Below are positions 25,916 through 32,821 of a DNA stretch of 64,000 bases, piece by piece. Source of the DNA: an uncultured Carboxylicivirga sp. Its GTDB lineage: Bacteria > Bacteroidota > Bacteroidia > Bacteroidales > Marinilabiliaceae. Positions within the stretch are counted from its first letter, which is position 1. Every line of letters begins with the position of its first letter. Position numbers and translations under genes: made by a program. The stretch lies in assembly GCA_947491945.1 (NCBI GenBank), contig CANLLN010000013.1, positions 57,296-121,295 on the forward strand, given 5' to 3'. A model generated the notes under the pieces. It was not told where the DNA came from. It searched no databases and worked only from the letters and a program-made list of their open reading frames with translations.

Positions 25916-27187
25916 CTATTTGATAATATCAAATCCGCAATAGGGAACCAATACCTCGGGTATTTTAATGCCTTCCGGTGTTTGGTTGTTTTCCAGCAGT
26001 GCCGCTACAATGCGGGGTAGCGCCAGGGCACTTCCATTGAGGGTGTGTGCCAGTTGTGCTTTTTTCTCACCTTCTTCCTTGTAACGTAGCTTCAAGCGGT
26101 TAGCCTGATAGCTTTCAAAGTTGGATACCGAGCTTACCTCCAGCCAGCGCTCCTGAGCGGCTGAATACACCTCAAAGTCATAGGTTAAAGCCGATGTAAA
26201 GCTTAAGTCGCCACCGCAAAGGCGCAGGATACGCCATGGAAGCTCCAGCTTTTCAACCAGCGACTGCACATGTGCCACCATCTTATCCAGTATCTCATAC
26301 GATTCTTTTGGGTGTGCCACCTGTACAATCTCCACCTTATCAAACTGATGCAATCGGTTGAGACCTCTTACGTGTGCACCCCACGATCCGGCTTCGCGGC
26401 GGAAGCAGGCAGAATAGGCACAGTGCTTAACCGGCATTTCTGAAGCTTTCAGTATCACATCGCGGAAGATGTTGGTAACGGGTACCTCAGCCGTAGGTAT
26501 TAGGTACAGGTTATCGGCAGTTACGTGGTACATCTGCCCCTCTTTATCGGGCAGCTGGCCGGTCCCAAAGCCCGAATCTTCATTAACTACCAAAGGAGGT
26601 ATCACTTCGTTGTAACCCGCCTTCATACCTTCATCGAGGAAGAAGTTAATAAGTGCTCTTTGTAAACGGGCTCCCTTGCCTTTATATACCGGGAAGCCGG
26701 CGCCTGTTATTTTGGTACCCAGTTCAAAATCAATCAGGTCATATTTTTTAATCAAGTCCCAGTGGGGCTCGTTCACCGTCAGTTGCGGCATGTCGCCTCC
26801 CCGCTTAATCTCTACGTTGTCTTCCTCGCCTTTGCCTGGGGGTACTATTTCATTGGGTACGTTGGGTAATGACACCAGGTGTTCATTCAGTTGTGCGGTA
26901 ATGCCTTCCAGGGTAGTGTTGCGTTCTTTTATTTTATCCTTCAGTTCGCCGGTGCGTGCTTTGGCCTCATTGGCCTCCTGTGCTTTACCTGATTTGAACA
27001 GCATTCCTATTTCCTTGGAAAGCGTGTTCATTTCCTGCTGTAAGGCTTCCGCCTCTACCTGGGTTGCTTTTCTTTGGTTGTCGAGTTCGATGATGGAATC
27101 AACGATTGCTGTAGCATCGAAGTTTTTGATTTTCAGCCGTTCAACGACCAGCTCTTTATTATCCTGAATGAATTTTAAGGTCAACAT
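25916..27187 (-). CDS. serS: Seryl-tRNA synthetase
   Basis: Charges tRNA-Ser. The 423 residues show the N-terminal antiparallel coiled coil (about 30-105) that contacts the tRNA long arm and the class II catalytic core: motif 2 FRREAGSWGAHVRGLNRLHQFDKVE (in part), LEVSSVSNFESYQANRLKLRYK (in part) and motif 3 ALALPRIVAALLENNQ. Length is normal. It lies downstream of rpmA across a terminator. Confidence 0.97.
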   Translation of the reverse strand: MLTLKFIQDNKELVVERLKIKNFDATAIVDSIIELDNQRKATQVEAEALQQEMNTLSKEIGMLFKSGKAQEANEAKARTGELKDKIKERNTTLEGITAQLNEHLVSLPNVPNEIVPPGKGEEDNVEIKRGGDMPQLTVNEPHWDLIKKYDLIDFELGTKITGAGFPVYKGKGARLQRALINFFLDEGMKAGYNEVIPPLVVNEDSGFGTGQLPDKEGQMYHVTADNLYLIPTAEVPVTNIFRDVILKASEMPVKHCAYSACFRREAGSWGAHVRGLNRLHQFDKVEIVQVAHPKESYEILDKMVAHVQSLVEKLELPWRILRLCGGDLSFTSALTYDFEVYSAAQERWLEVSSVSNFESYQANRLKLRYKEEGEKKAQLAHTLNGSALALPRIVAALLENNQTPEGIKIPEVLVPYCGFDIIK

Positions 27188-27208
27188 ATTGCGGTATTAT
27201 TAGCGAGT

Positions 27209-27257
27209 AAAAAAAATCTCCTGAAATTATCACGAAAGTAATAAAAACAGGAGATTT
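27209..27257 (-). terminator. Terminator of the rplU-rpmA operon
   Basis: AAATCTCCTG (27214-27223) and CAGGAGATTT (27248-27257) pair over ten bases. A run of eight A on the plus strand (27209-27216) gives the U tract. It separates rpmA from serS. Confidence 0.85.
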
Positions 27258-27276
27258 AATTCGATTTTCAAGAATC

Positions 27277-27540
27277 TTATTCAGCAGTGAATGGTACTAC
27301 TGAAACATAAGATTTGTTGTTTCTCTTCTTGCGGAAAGCAACAGTACCGTTTACCAAAGCAAACAAAGTGTGGTCTTTACCCATACCTACGTTATCGCCT
27401 GGGTGGTGCTGTGTACCTCGTTGTCTAACAAGGATGTTTCCAGCTTTGGCAGCCTGACCGCCATAAATTTTTACGCCGAGTCGTTTACTTTCCGACTCTC
27501 TACCGTTCTTCGAACTACCGACGCCTTTCTTATGTGCCAT
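27277..27540 (-). CDS. rpmA: 50S ribosomal protein bL27
   Basis: An 87-residue protein beginning [24 protein letters not shown], the flexible N-terminus that reaches the peptidyl-transferase centre, followed by [26 protein letters not shown] (in part). The Met-Ala start means there is no Firmicutes-type N-terminal propeptide. It is 22 bases downstream of rplU, the usual gene pair. Confidence 0.98.
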   Translation of the reverse strand: MAHKKGVGSSKNGRESESKRLGVKIYGGQAAKAGNILVRQRGTQHHPGDNVGMGKDHTLFALVNGTVAFRKKRNNKSYVSVVPFTAE

Positions 27541-27562
27541 CTTATTCTAATTTTTTGAGTTT

Positions 27563-27874
27563 TTAACCTACGATTTCTTCAATTTGAATTTGCGTGAAGC
27601 ACTGACGATGTCCGTTCTTCTTCTTGTAACCTTTTCTTCTTTTCTTCTTGAAAACGATTACTTTATCACCTTTTACGTGTGATAGAACTTTTGCAGTTAC
27701 TTTCGCTCCTTCTACAACAGGGGCACCAATTTTAACGTCACCTGCGTTGTCTGTTAAAAGTACTTTTTCAAATTCAACTGTAGCACCTTCATCGGCACTC
27801 AATCGATGCACAAAGATTTTTCTGTCTTTCTCAACTTTAAATTGCTGTCCAGCAATGTCAACAATTGCGTACAT
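27563..27874 (-). CDS. rplU: 50S ribosomal protein bL21
   Basis: A 103-residue protein beginning [22 protein letters not shown], with [30 protein letters not shown] (in part) near the C-terminus, diagnostic for bL21. It is the first gene of the rplU-rpmA operon, behind a strong promoter and an untranslated leader of about 80 bases. Confidence 0.98.
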   Translation of the reverse strand: MYAIVDIAGQQFKVEKDRKIFVHRLSADEGATVEFEKVLLTDNAGDVKIGAPVVEGAKVTAKVLSHVKGDKVIVFKKKRRKGYKKKNGHRQCFTQIQIEEIVG

Positions 27875-27957
27875 GTCACCAACTATTAATGGTTTGCTCC
27901 AGGAGGTGGGCTGCTTTCTAAAGCCTCTTTTTCTACCCCACAGGATTCAATGGAGTG

Positions 27958-27989
27958 CAAAAGTATATAAAATTACTTTTCAACACAAA
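27958..27989 (-). promoter_or_regulatory. Promoter of rplU-rpmA
   Basis: On the minus strand TTTG (27989-27986), 20 bases, TACTTTTG (27965-27958): both boxes and spacing match. The 305-base gap from 27875 to 28179 holds this promoter, the rplU leader with possible small hairpins (GTGGG/CCCAC around 27906-27941), and the upstream region of the nuclease gene on the plus strand. Confidence 0.7.
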
Positions 27990-28092
27990 TAAAAATACTA
28001 CTTGAGGCTGTAAATTAGTTTTTTAAGTGCTTTTAGTAAAGGGTAACACCTTTTAAAAAAAGTATAAAGTCCAAATGTTAAAAAGTAATTAC

Positions 28093-28100
28093 TATATTTG
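28093..28100 (+). promoter_or_regulatory. -7 element for the bifunctional nuclease gene
   Basis: TATATTTG, 79 bases before the start at 28180. No convincing -33 box. Confidence 0.4.
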
Positions 28101-28179
28101 TTTCAACACATAAGTTACACCAACTCACTCATTGAGGCACTGTGGTGTTGTTGTGAGGAGTACGAGCTAAAACACGATT

Positions 28180-28782
28180 ATGAGTAGAAAGAAAATCAAG
28201 TTAAATATTCTTGGTTTATCATATAGTCAAACCCAGTCTGGAGCCTACGCACTGGTTTTGGCCGAAGAGGATGGTGAGCGACGTATCCCGATTATCATTG
28301 GTGGAGTGGAGGCACAGTCCATTGCCATTAAGCTCGAAGGCCTAGAGCCGCCACGCCCTCTCACACATGATTTGTTTCTGAATTTTTCCAAGTCCTTTCA
28401 TATCGAAATTATCGAAGTAGTGGTTTACAAGCTCGAAGAGGGTATTTTTTACTCCGAGCTGGTGTGTCGTCATGGCAACGAACAGCTGCACATCGATTCG
28501 CGCACCTCCGATGCGGTGGCACTGGCCCTGCGTTTTGGATGCCCTATCTACACCTACGAGGACATCATTGAAAAGGCAGGTATTGTGCTGGATTTCGATA
28601 AGAAAGAAGAAGAAGGCCCCGTCTCATCCAACGAACCCGGTGAGAGTAGCAGCAGTGCGACACCCTATAAGACCAAAACGATTGCCGAGCTAAAAGATAT
28701 GCTACAAGCGGCCATCCAGGCCGAAGATTATGAGACCGCCTCAAAAATTCGGGACGAGATAAATCGACGTGAAAAAAAATAG
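28180..28782 (+). CDS. Bifunctional nuclease (DUF151) domain protein with UvrB/UvrC motif
   Basis: A 200-residue protein. Residues 5-130 are the BFN/DUF151 domain (LVLAEEDGERRIPIIIGGVEAQSIA in part, then HIDSRTSDAVALALRFGCPIY). A low-complexity Ser/Glu linker follows, and residues 165-200 are a UvrB/UvrC-interaction helix pair (IAELKDMLQAAIQAEDYETASKIRDEI in part). Family members bind or cleave nucleic acids, but the in vivo role in bacteria is unsettled. Single gene with its own promoter. Confidence 0.88.
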   Translation: MSRKKIKLNILGLSYSQTQSGAYALVLAEEDGERRIPIIIGGVEAQSIAIKLEGLEPPRPLTHDLFLNFSKSFHIEIIEVVVYKLEEGIFYSELVCRHGNEQLHIDSRTSDAVALALRFGCPIYTYEDIIEKAGIVLDFDKKEEEGPVSSNEPGESSSSATPYKTKTIAELKDMLQAAIQAEDYETASKIRDEINRREKK

Positions 28783-28837
28783 TAAGATCCCTCAGCTAAT
28801 AAATATTCAAGTTCGTTTTTAAAAAATCCTTAACTCT

Positions 28838-30232
28838 ATGAAGAAGTTTCTTCTGGCATTGGCCAGTATTCTTATGTTTCAGGTGTTTGTGCACCCCGAA
28901 GCCTCGGCGCAGGCTGTTGATGTAAGCACTGCCGCCACTTTCGATTTTATGGGCATATTGCGGGGACTGATGGGGATGGCGGTATTAATTGGTATCGCCT
29001 GGTTGTTCAGCCTCAATCGTAAAGCCATATCATGGAAAGTTGTGGGCCTGGGCCTGGGCATGCAAGTATTATTAGCAATTTGCGTTTTGTATGTGCCATT
29101 CGTACAGAGTATTTTTGAGTTTTTTGGCAAGCTATTTACCCTGGTACTCGACTTTACAAAAGTGGGAACAGAATTTTTGCTGGGCGGCCTGCTCGACAGC
29201 TCCACCTACGGTTATATTTTTGCTTTTCAGATATTGCCCACCATCATCTTTTTCTCTGCCCTGACGAGTGTGCTGTTTTATTTGGGGGTGATTCAGAAAA
29301 TTGTGTGGGCGCTGGCCTGGATGCTCACCCGCACTTTGAAGTTATCAGGAGCCGAAAGTCTTTCCATAGCCGGTAATATCTTTCTGGGACAAACGGAAGC
29401 GCCCTTGATGATTAAGGCTTATTTGCCAAAGATGAATGCCTCGGAAATGTTCCTGGTAATGGTAGGCGGTATGGCCACCGTGGCCGGAGGTGTGTTAGCG
29501 GCCTATATTGGTTTTTTAGGCGGTGATGATCCTGTTCAGCGGCTTATGTTTGCCAAGCACTTGCTGACGGCATCTGTGATGGCGGCGCCCGGTGCTATCG
29601 TGATATCGAAAGTGCTGGTGCCGCAGACTGAGGAGATTGTATCGGAGATTAAGATATCGCTGGATAAAATTGGAAGTAACATACTTGATGCCATGAGTAA
29701 TGGTACCACTGAAGGCCTGAAGCTGGCGGCTAACGTAGGTGCTATGTTGTTGGTTTTTTTCGCCTTTATCGCCCTTATTAATTTTGGCTTTGAGAAGCTG
29801 GGGCAATGGACAACGCTTAATGGTCTGGTTGCCGAATGGTCCAATGGGCAGTATCAGCATTTTAATCTGGAGTTTATCCTGGGTTATGGCCTCGCACCCA
29901 TTATGTGGCTTATCGGCGTGCCCACCCAGGATATAACATTGGTGGGGCAGTTGCTGGGTGAAAAAATTATCGCCAGTGAGTTTGTTGGTTACACCAGTCT
30001 TGCCGAGTTTAAATCGTCTGGCGTTTTAACCGATAGTAAATCAATAATTATGGGTACTTATATGCTATGTGGCTTTGCCAACTTTGCCTCCATCGGCATT
30101 CAGATTGGCGGAATCGGCGGTTTGGCCCCCAATAAGCGTGAGTTTTTGTCGCGTTTTGGATTTCGTGCTCTGCTCGCCGGTACCCTGGCCTCACTTATGT
30201 CAGCCACCATTGTGGGCATGATTATGGGCTAA
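28838..30232 (+). CDS. NupC/CNT family nucleoside transporter
   Basis: A 464-residue proton- or sodium-coupled nucleoside importer of the inner membrane. The CNT features are visible: a segment FFSALTSVLFYLGVIQKIVWALAW (in part), SLSIAGNIFLGQTEAPLMIKAYL with the conserved Q-TE-P motif, and the C-terminal CGFANFASIGIQIGGIGGLAPNKR (in part). An extra N-terminal hydrophobic segment ending in ASAQ looks like a cleavable signal peptide, longer than in NupC of E. coli. It is followed by a strong terminator. Confidence 0.92.
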   Translation: MKKFLLALASILMFQVFVHPEASAQAVDVSTAATFDFMGILRGLMGMAVLIGIAWLFSLNRKAISWKVVGLGLGMQVLLAICVLYVPFVQSIFEFFGKLFTLVLDFTKVGTEFLLGGLLDSSTYGYIFAFQILPTIIFFSALTSVLFYLGVIQKIVWALAWMLTRTLKLSGAESLSIAGNIFLGQTEAPLMIKAYLPKMNASEMFLVMVGGMATVAGGVLAAYIGFLGGDDPVQRLMFAKHLLTASVMAAPGAIVISKVLVPQTEEIVSEIKISLDKIGSNILDAMSNGTTEGLKLAANVGAMLLVFFAFIALINFGFEKLGQWTTLNGLVAEWSNGQYQHFNLEFILGYGLAPIMWLIGVPTQDITLVGQLLGEKIIASEFVGYTSLAEFKSSGVLTDSKSIIMGTYMLCGFANFASIGIQIGGIGGLAPNKREFLSRFGFRALLAGTLASLMSATIVGMIMG

Positions 30233-30260
30233 GAAAAGTGTAACCCCGGAAAGGATATTA

Positions 30261-30306
30261 AAAAAGATTGTCTCGGTGCTTATAGCTTTTGAGACAATCT
30301 TTTTTT
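30261..30306 (+). terminator. Terminator after the nucleoside transporter
   Basis: AAAAAGATTGTCTC (30261-30274) and GAGACAATCTTTTT (30291-30304) form a 14-pair perfect stem with a T run. A-rich 5' and T-rich 3' flanks suggest it could work in both directions. Confidence 0.9.
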
Positions 30307-30425
30307 ATGGAACTTGGTTAGTGCGGATGGATGGTGTGATCCTGGAGGGAGGTAATACTATGTAGTTAGTTTATATTCAGAACAACCATAATATAGAAGA
30401 ACTTACAGCAAAATAACTTTTCTAT

Positions 30426-30448
30426 ATGTAACGAATTCGTTACATTTG
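30426..30448 (+). promoter_or_regulatory. Operator palindrome overlapping the toxin-antitoxin promoter
   Basis: ATGTAACGAATTCGTTACAT at 30426-30445 is a perfect 20-bp palindrome. Its right half overlaps a -7 box TACATTTG (30441-30448), which ends four bases before the toxin ATG. This is the expected arrangement for autorepression by the HTH antitoxin, and it implies a very short or absent 5' leader. Confidence 0.75.
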
Positions 30449-30452
30449 TAAT

Positions 30453-30794
30453 ATGAGAGAAGTTGACATTACCGAAGATTGTTTATTATTCATCGATAGG
30501 CAAGGGAAACGAGTTTCGGACAAGTTTTTTCAACTTATCGAAATTATGGGCGAAGTAAAAGTTATAAATGCCAACTTTGTAAAGAAATTACAGAATACAA
30601 AGTTTTATGAATTAAGAATTAAGACTGGAAATCAATACAGAGTATTAATTTTTGCAATTGATCATTTAAATTTTGCTGAATGTCAGAAGGTAGTTTGTTT
30701 GAACGGATTCATTAAAAAATCGAATAAGGATTATACGAAAGCTATCAAAGAAGCTGAAAAACTATTAGAAGAATATTTAAAGAGTAAGGAATAA
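30453..30794 (+). CDS. HigB-like toxin (RelE/ParE superfamily, phage Gp49-like)
   Basis: A 113-residue protein with the RelE-fold core NANFVKKLQNTKFYELRIKTGNQYRVLIFAIDH (in part) and the C-terminal FIKKSNKDYTKAIKEAEKLLEEYL helix typical of the HigB/Gp49 group, which are usually ribosome-dependent mRNA endonucleases. It precedes its antitoxin, the order of higBA and not relBE, and their codons overlap at TAATG. The DNA is markedly more AT-rich than the surrounding genes, suggesting acquisition by transfer. Confidence 0.85.
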   Translation: MREVDITEDCLLFIDRQGKRVSDKFFQLIEIMGEVKVINANFVKKLQNTKFYELRIKTGNQYRVLIFAIDHLNFAECQKVVCLNGFIKKSNKDYTKAIKEAEKLLEEYLKSKE

Positions 30795-31075
30795 TGAAAA
30801 CGATGAAAGCAAAAGAATTATTAGCAGAACGCTATGGTAAGGAAGGGTCGGAAAGTCGTGAAAAATTCCGAGAAGAAGCTTATTCATATTATTTTGGTGA
30901 GATTATAAGAAATCGAAGAAAAGAGCTACAGATGAGTCAAGAGAAGCTGGCTGAAGCTGTGGGTAAAAAACGAACATATATTTCAAGAATTGAAAATGGG
31001 GAAGACGTTAGGATTTCAAATCTGTTATTAGTAGCGGATGCATTAGATTTATCACTTCAATTAACTGCTCGATAA
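30794..31075 (+). CDS. HigA-like antitoxin, XRE helix-turn-helix
   Basis: A 93-residue protein with an HTH_3 domain (about residues 35-90): RRKELQMSQEKLAEAVGKKRTYISRIENGEDVRISNLLLVADAL in pieces. It should neutralise the toxin and repress the promoter through the 20-bp palindrome upstream. Its ATG overlaps the toxin stop by one base, so translation is coupled. AT-rich like its partner. Confidence 0.87.
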   Translation: MKTMKAKELLAERYGKEGSESREKFREEAYSYYFGEIIRNRRKELQMSQEKLAEAVGKKRTYISRIENGEDVRISNLLLVADALDLSLQLTAR

Positions 31076-31142
31076 TAAGATTTTTAGCTCGGCGATGGCT
31101 CGCGATTACTGGGATAAAGGGAAAACTACGTACCTATGATGA

Positions 31143-31280
31143 GAATTAAAATATAAGATATTTGGATATAATTTAACTTATTATTGGAACTCTTTTGGGA
31201 GTAATAATAGTTATCTAAAGAAAGGATTCAGTGAGGTTTTAAATGGTCTTGAGTCCATAGATGAAAGATTAAGAAAATAG
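31143..31280 (+). pseudogene. Possible C-terminal remnant of an unknown gene
   Basis: An open stretch of 45 codons with no plausible start, directly after two TGA stops, reads like protein (YYWNSFGSNNSYLKKGFSEV, then LNGLESIDERLRK before TAG). It may be the tail of a gene lost when the toxin-antitoxin island inserted. The rest of the gap from 31076 to 31492 has no gene that I can support; it is AT-rich with no recognised repeat. Confidence 0.3.
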
Positions 31281-31492
31281 AAGATTCTAAATGCCGAAGT
31301 AAATAAGTATGACGGCATAATACGCTGCTATAGCTCATCTCGGGATTCTTGGTATTTTTGATATGCCAGTAGCCTCGTTAACGACTGCTAAATCGTTGAT
31401 TGGCTTTTGAAAAGAAAAGATAAAGACAACGGTTAGGCTCTATGAGTTTAGGTTAATATTCACTTTTGCTTCATAGCCGTGTCCTTGCGCAT

Positions 31493-32281
31493 TTATATAC
31501 CTCGTGCGTCGATTGTTACTGGTTTTTGCAGTATGAGTAGTCCCTCCGCTGTTTTGCATTTGGCCACAATGTTCAGTGTTTTATTAATATGGCTACCCTT
31601 GGGCAGTTTGATGCTCAGTTCGGCTTTTGTGGCAGATACTTTTCTCAAGGGGCTCAGGTTTTTATGAAAGTACTTGCCCTCGATCAGTTGTCCTTCGAAA
31701 AACTCCAGCCCACTGATACGCTGAATGCCTTCGCCGGAAAGTGAAATGGAGAGGCGATAAGTGCCGTCAACACGGATATTATCCGTTTTGCGGATGTTAA
31801 TGGCGGGATTGGGACGTAGTTTGCCCAGGTTAGTGTAGCGCTTGAGTCCAACGCCTGGCAGTCCGTCTTTGTATTCGTACTCAGCCGTTAGCTTACCCTG
31901 TCGGTCGTAGCGCTTACAGATGCCATGCAGCCGTCCGTTTTTATAGGGCTGTTCCTTAAAAATTTTGCCGGTGGAGTGGTAAGCGATGCGCATGCCGTCT
32001 TTTTTGTTATCCGCATAATTAATCGTTTCTAACAGTTTACCACTTTTGCTATAGCGTTTGGCCAGTCCGTGACGGATGGCAGACTCGCTGCCTTCCTTAT
32101 ATTTCATACTGATTTCCCACTGTACCGGAGCGCCAGGATCGTCATAGAAATGGCGTTTTTTAATAAAAGTGCCGTCTTTGCTGGTGGTTTCTTTTTTCGC
32201 CGTTTCCTGTTTGTCGGTGAAGAACTGACAGTCAGTAAGCGTAAATATTGCCAGTAAGGCAATGATTATCTGTTTCATCAT
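31493..32281 (-). CDS. YwqK-type MORN-variant repeat lipoprotein
   Basis: A 262-residue probable lipoprotein: signal MMKQIIIALLAIFTLTDC with a relaxed lipobox, then several MORN_2-type repeats (GLAKRYSKSGKLLETINY, GMRIAYHSTGKIFKEQPYKNG, GICKRYDRQGKLTAEYEYKDG, each shown in part) and a beta-rich C-terminal domain. Databases often label this family an antitoxin, but nothing here supports a toxin partner. A cell-surface structural role is more likely. I start at the ATG pair at 32281/32278 because upstream codons would bury the signal peptide. Confidence 0.7.
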   Translation of the reverse strand: MMKQIIIALLAIFTLTDCQFFTDKQETAKKETTSKDGTFIKKRHFYDDPGAPVQWEISMKYKEGSESAIRHGLAKRYSKSGKLLETINYADNKKDGMRIAYHSTGKIFKEQPYKNGRLHGICKRYDRQGKLTAEYEYKDGLPGVGLKRYTNLGKLRPNPAINIRKTDNIRVDGTYRLSISLSGEGIQRISGLEFFEGQLIEGKYFHKNLSPLRKVSATKAELSIKLPKGSHINKTLNIVAKCKTAEGLLILQKPVTIDARGI

Positions 32282-32302
32282 GAATATATTTAGGGGTAAG
32301 TT

Positions 32303-32342
32303 AAAAAAAAAGGCTGTCAATATTGTATTATTGACAGCCTTT
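32303..32342 (-). terminator. Terminator after trxA
   Basis: AGGCTGTCAATA (32311-32322) and TATTGACAGCCT (32329-32340) make a 12-pair perfect stem with a six-base loop. Nine A residues on the plus strand give the U tract for the minus-strand transcript. Confidence 0.92.
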
Positions 32343-32360
32343 CAGTCTTGTATGCAAATA

Positions 32361-32678
32361 CTACATTAATGCATCTAATTTCGATGCCAGAATAGTTTTT
32401 GGAACGGCACCTACCTGCTTGTCAACAACCTCACCATTTTTAAAGAATAAGATTGTTGGGATGTTACGAATACCAAACTTTACAGAAGTACCCGGATTAC
32501 TGTCAACATCCATTTTAGTGATAACGGCTTTATCGCCATATTCTTCAGCCAGTTCTTTTACAATAGGGGTTACCATTCGGCATGGTCCGCACCATTCAGC
32601 CCAAAAATCAACCAATACTGGTTTGTCTGATTTTAATACTGTTTCTTCAAAATTGGCATCAGTAACTTCGATTAACAT
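32361..32678 (-). CDS. trxA: Thioredoxin
   Basis: A 105-residue classical cytoplasmic thioredoxin with the redox site WAEWCGPCRMV (about residues 28-38), the buried Asp in KPVLVDFWAEW and the cis-Pro loop RNIPTILFF. It reduces disulfides in proteins such as ribonucleotide reductase. Monocistronic, with its own promoter and terminator. Confidence 0.97.
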   Translation of the reverse strand: MLIEVTDANFEETVLKSDKPVLVDFWAEWCGPCRMVTPIVKELAEEYGDKAVITKMDVDSNPGTSVKFGIRNIPTILFFKNGEVVDKQVGAVPKTILASKLDALM

Positions 32679-32738
32679 AGCAAATCTGTTTTACTTTATT
32701 ATTACAAAATTTTAACTTCTTAATTTAAAAGAGATTGC

Positions 32739-32772
32739 CAAAGGTATATAAAATATCTCCGGCATGTTCAAA
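32739..32772 (-). promoter_or_regulatory. Promoter candidate for trxA
   Basis: On the minus strand TTTG (32772-32769), 22 bases, TACCTTTG (32746-32739), 61 bases before the trxA start. Good -7 box; the spacing is at the long end. Confidence 0.5.
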
Positions 32773-32821
32773 AATACACATTTTTTAAATAGAACGAAAT
32801 AAGAACGATAACTGATTCTCA

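Noticed and set aside
30453..31075. RelBE-type system
   Set aside because: The toxin precedes the antitoxin and the antitoxin is an XRE helix-turn-helix protein, which fits HigBA and not RelBE.
31493..32281. Reading the YwqK protein as an antitoxin
   Set aside because: The family name is a database habit. The protein is a repeat-bearing probable lipoprotein with no toxin gene next to it; the nearby HigBA pair is already complete.
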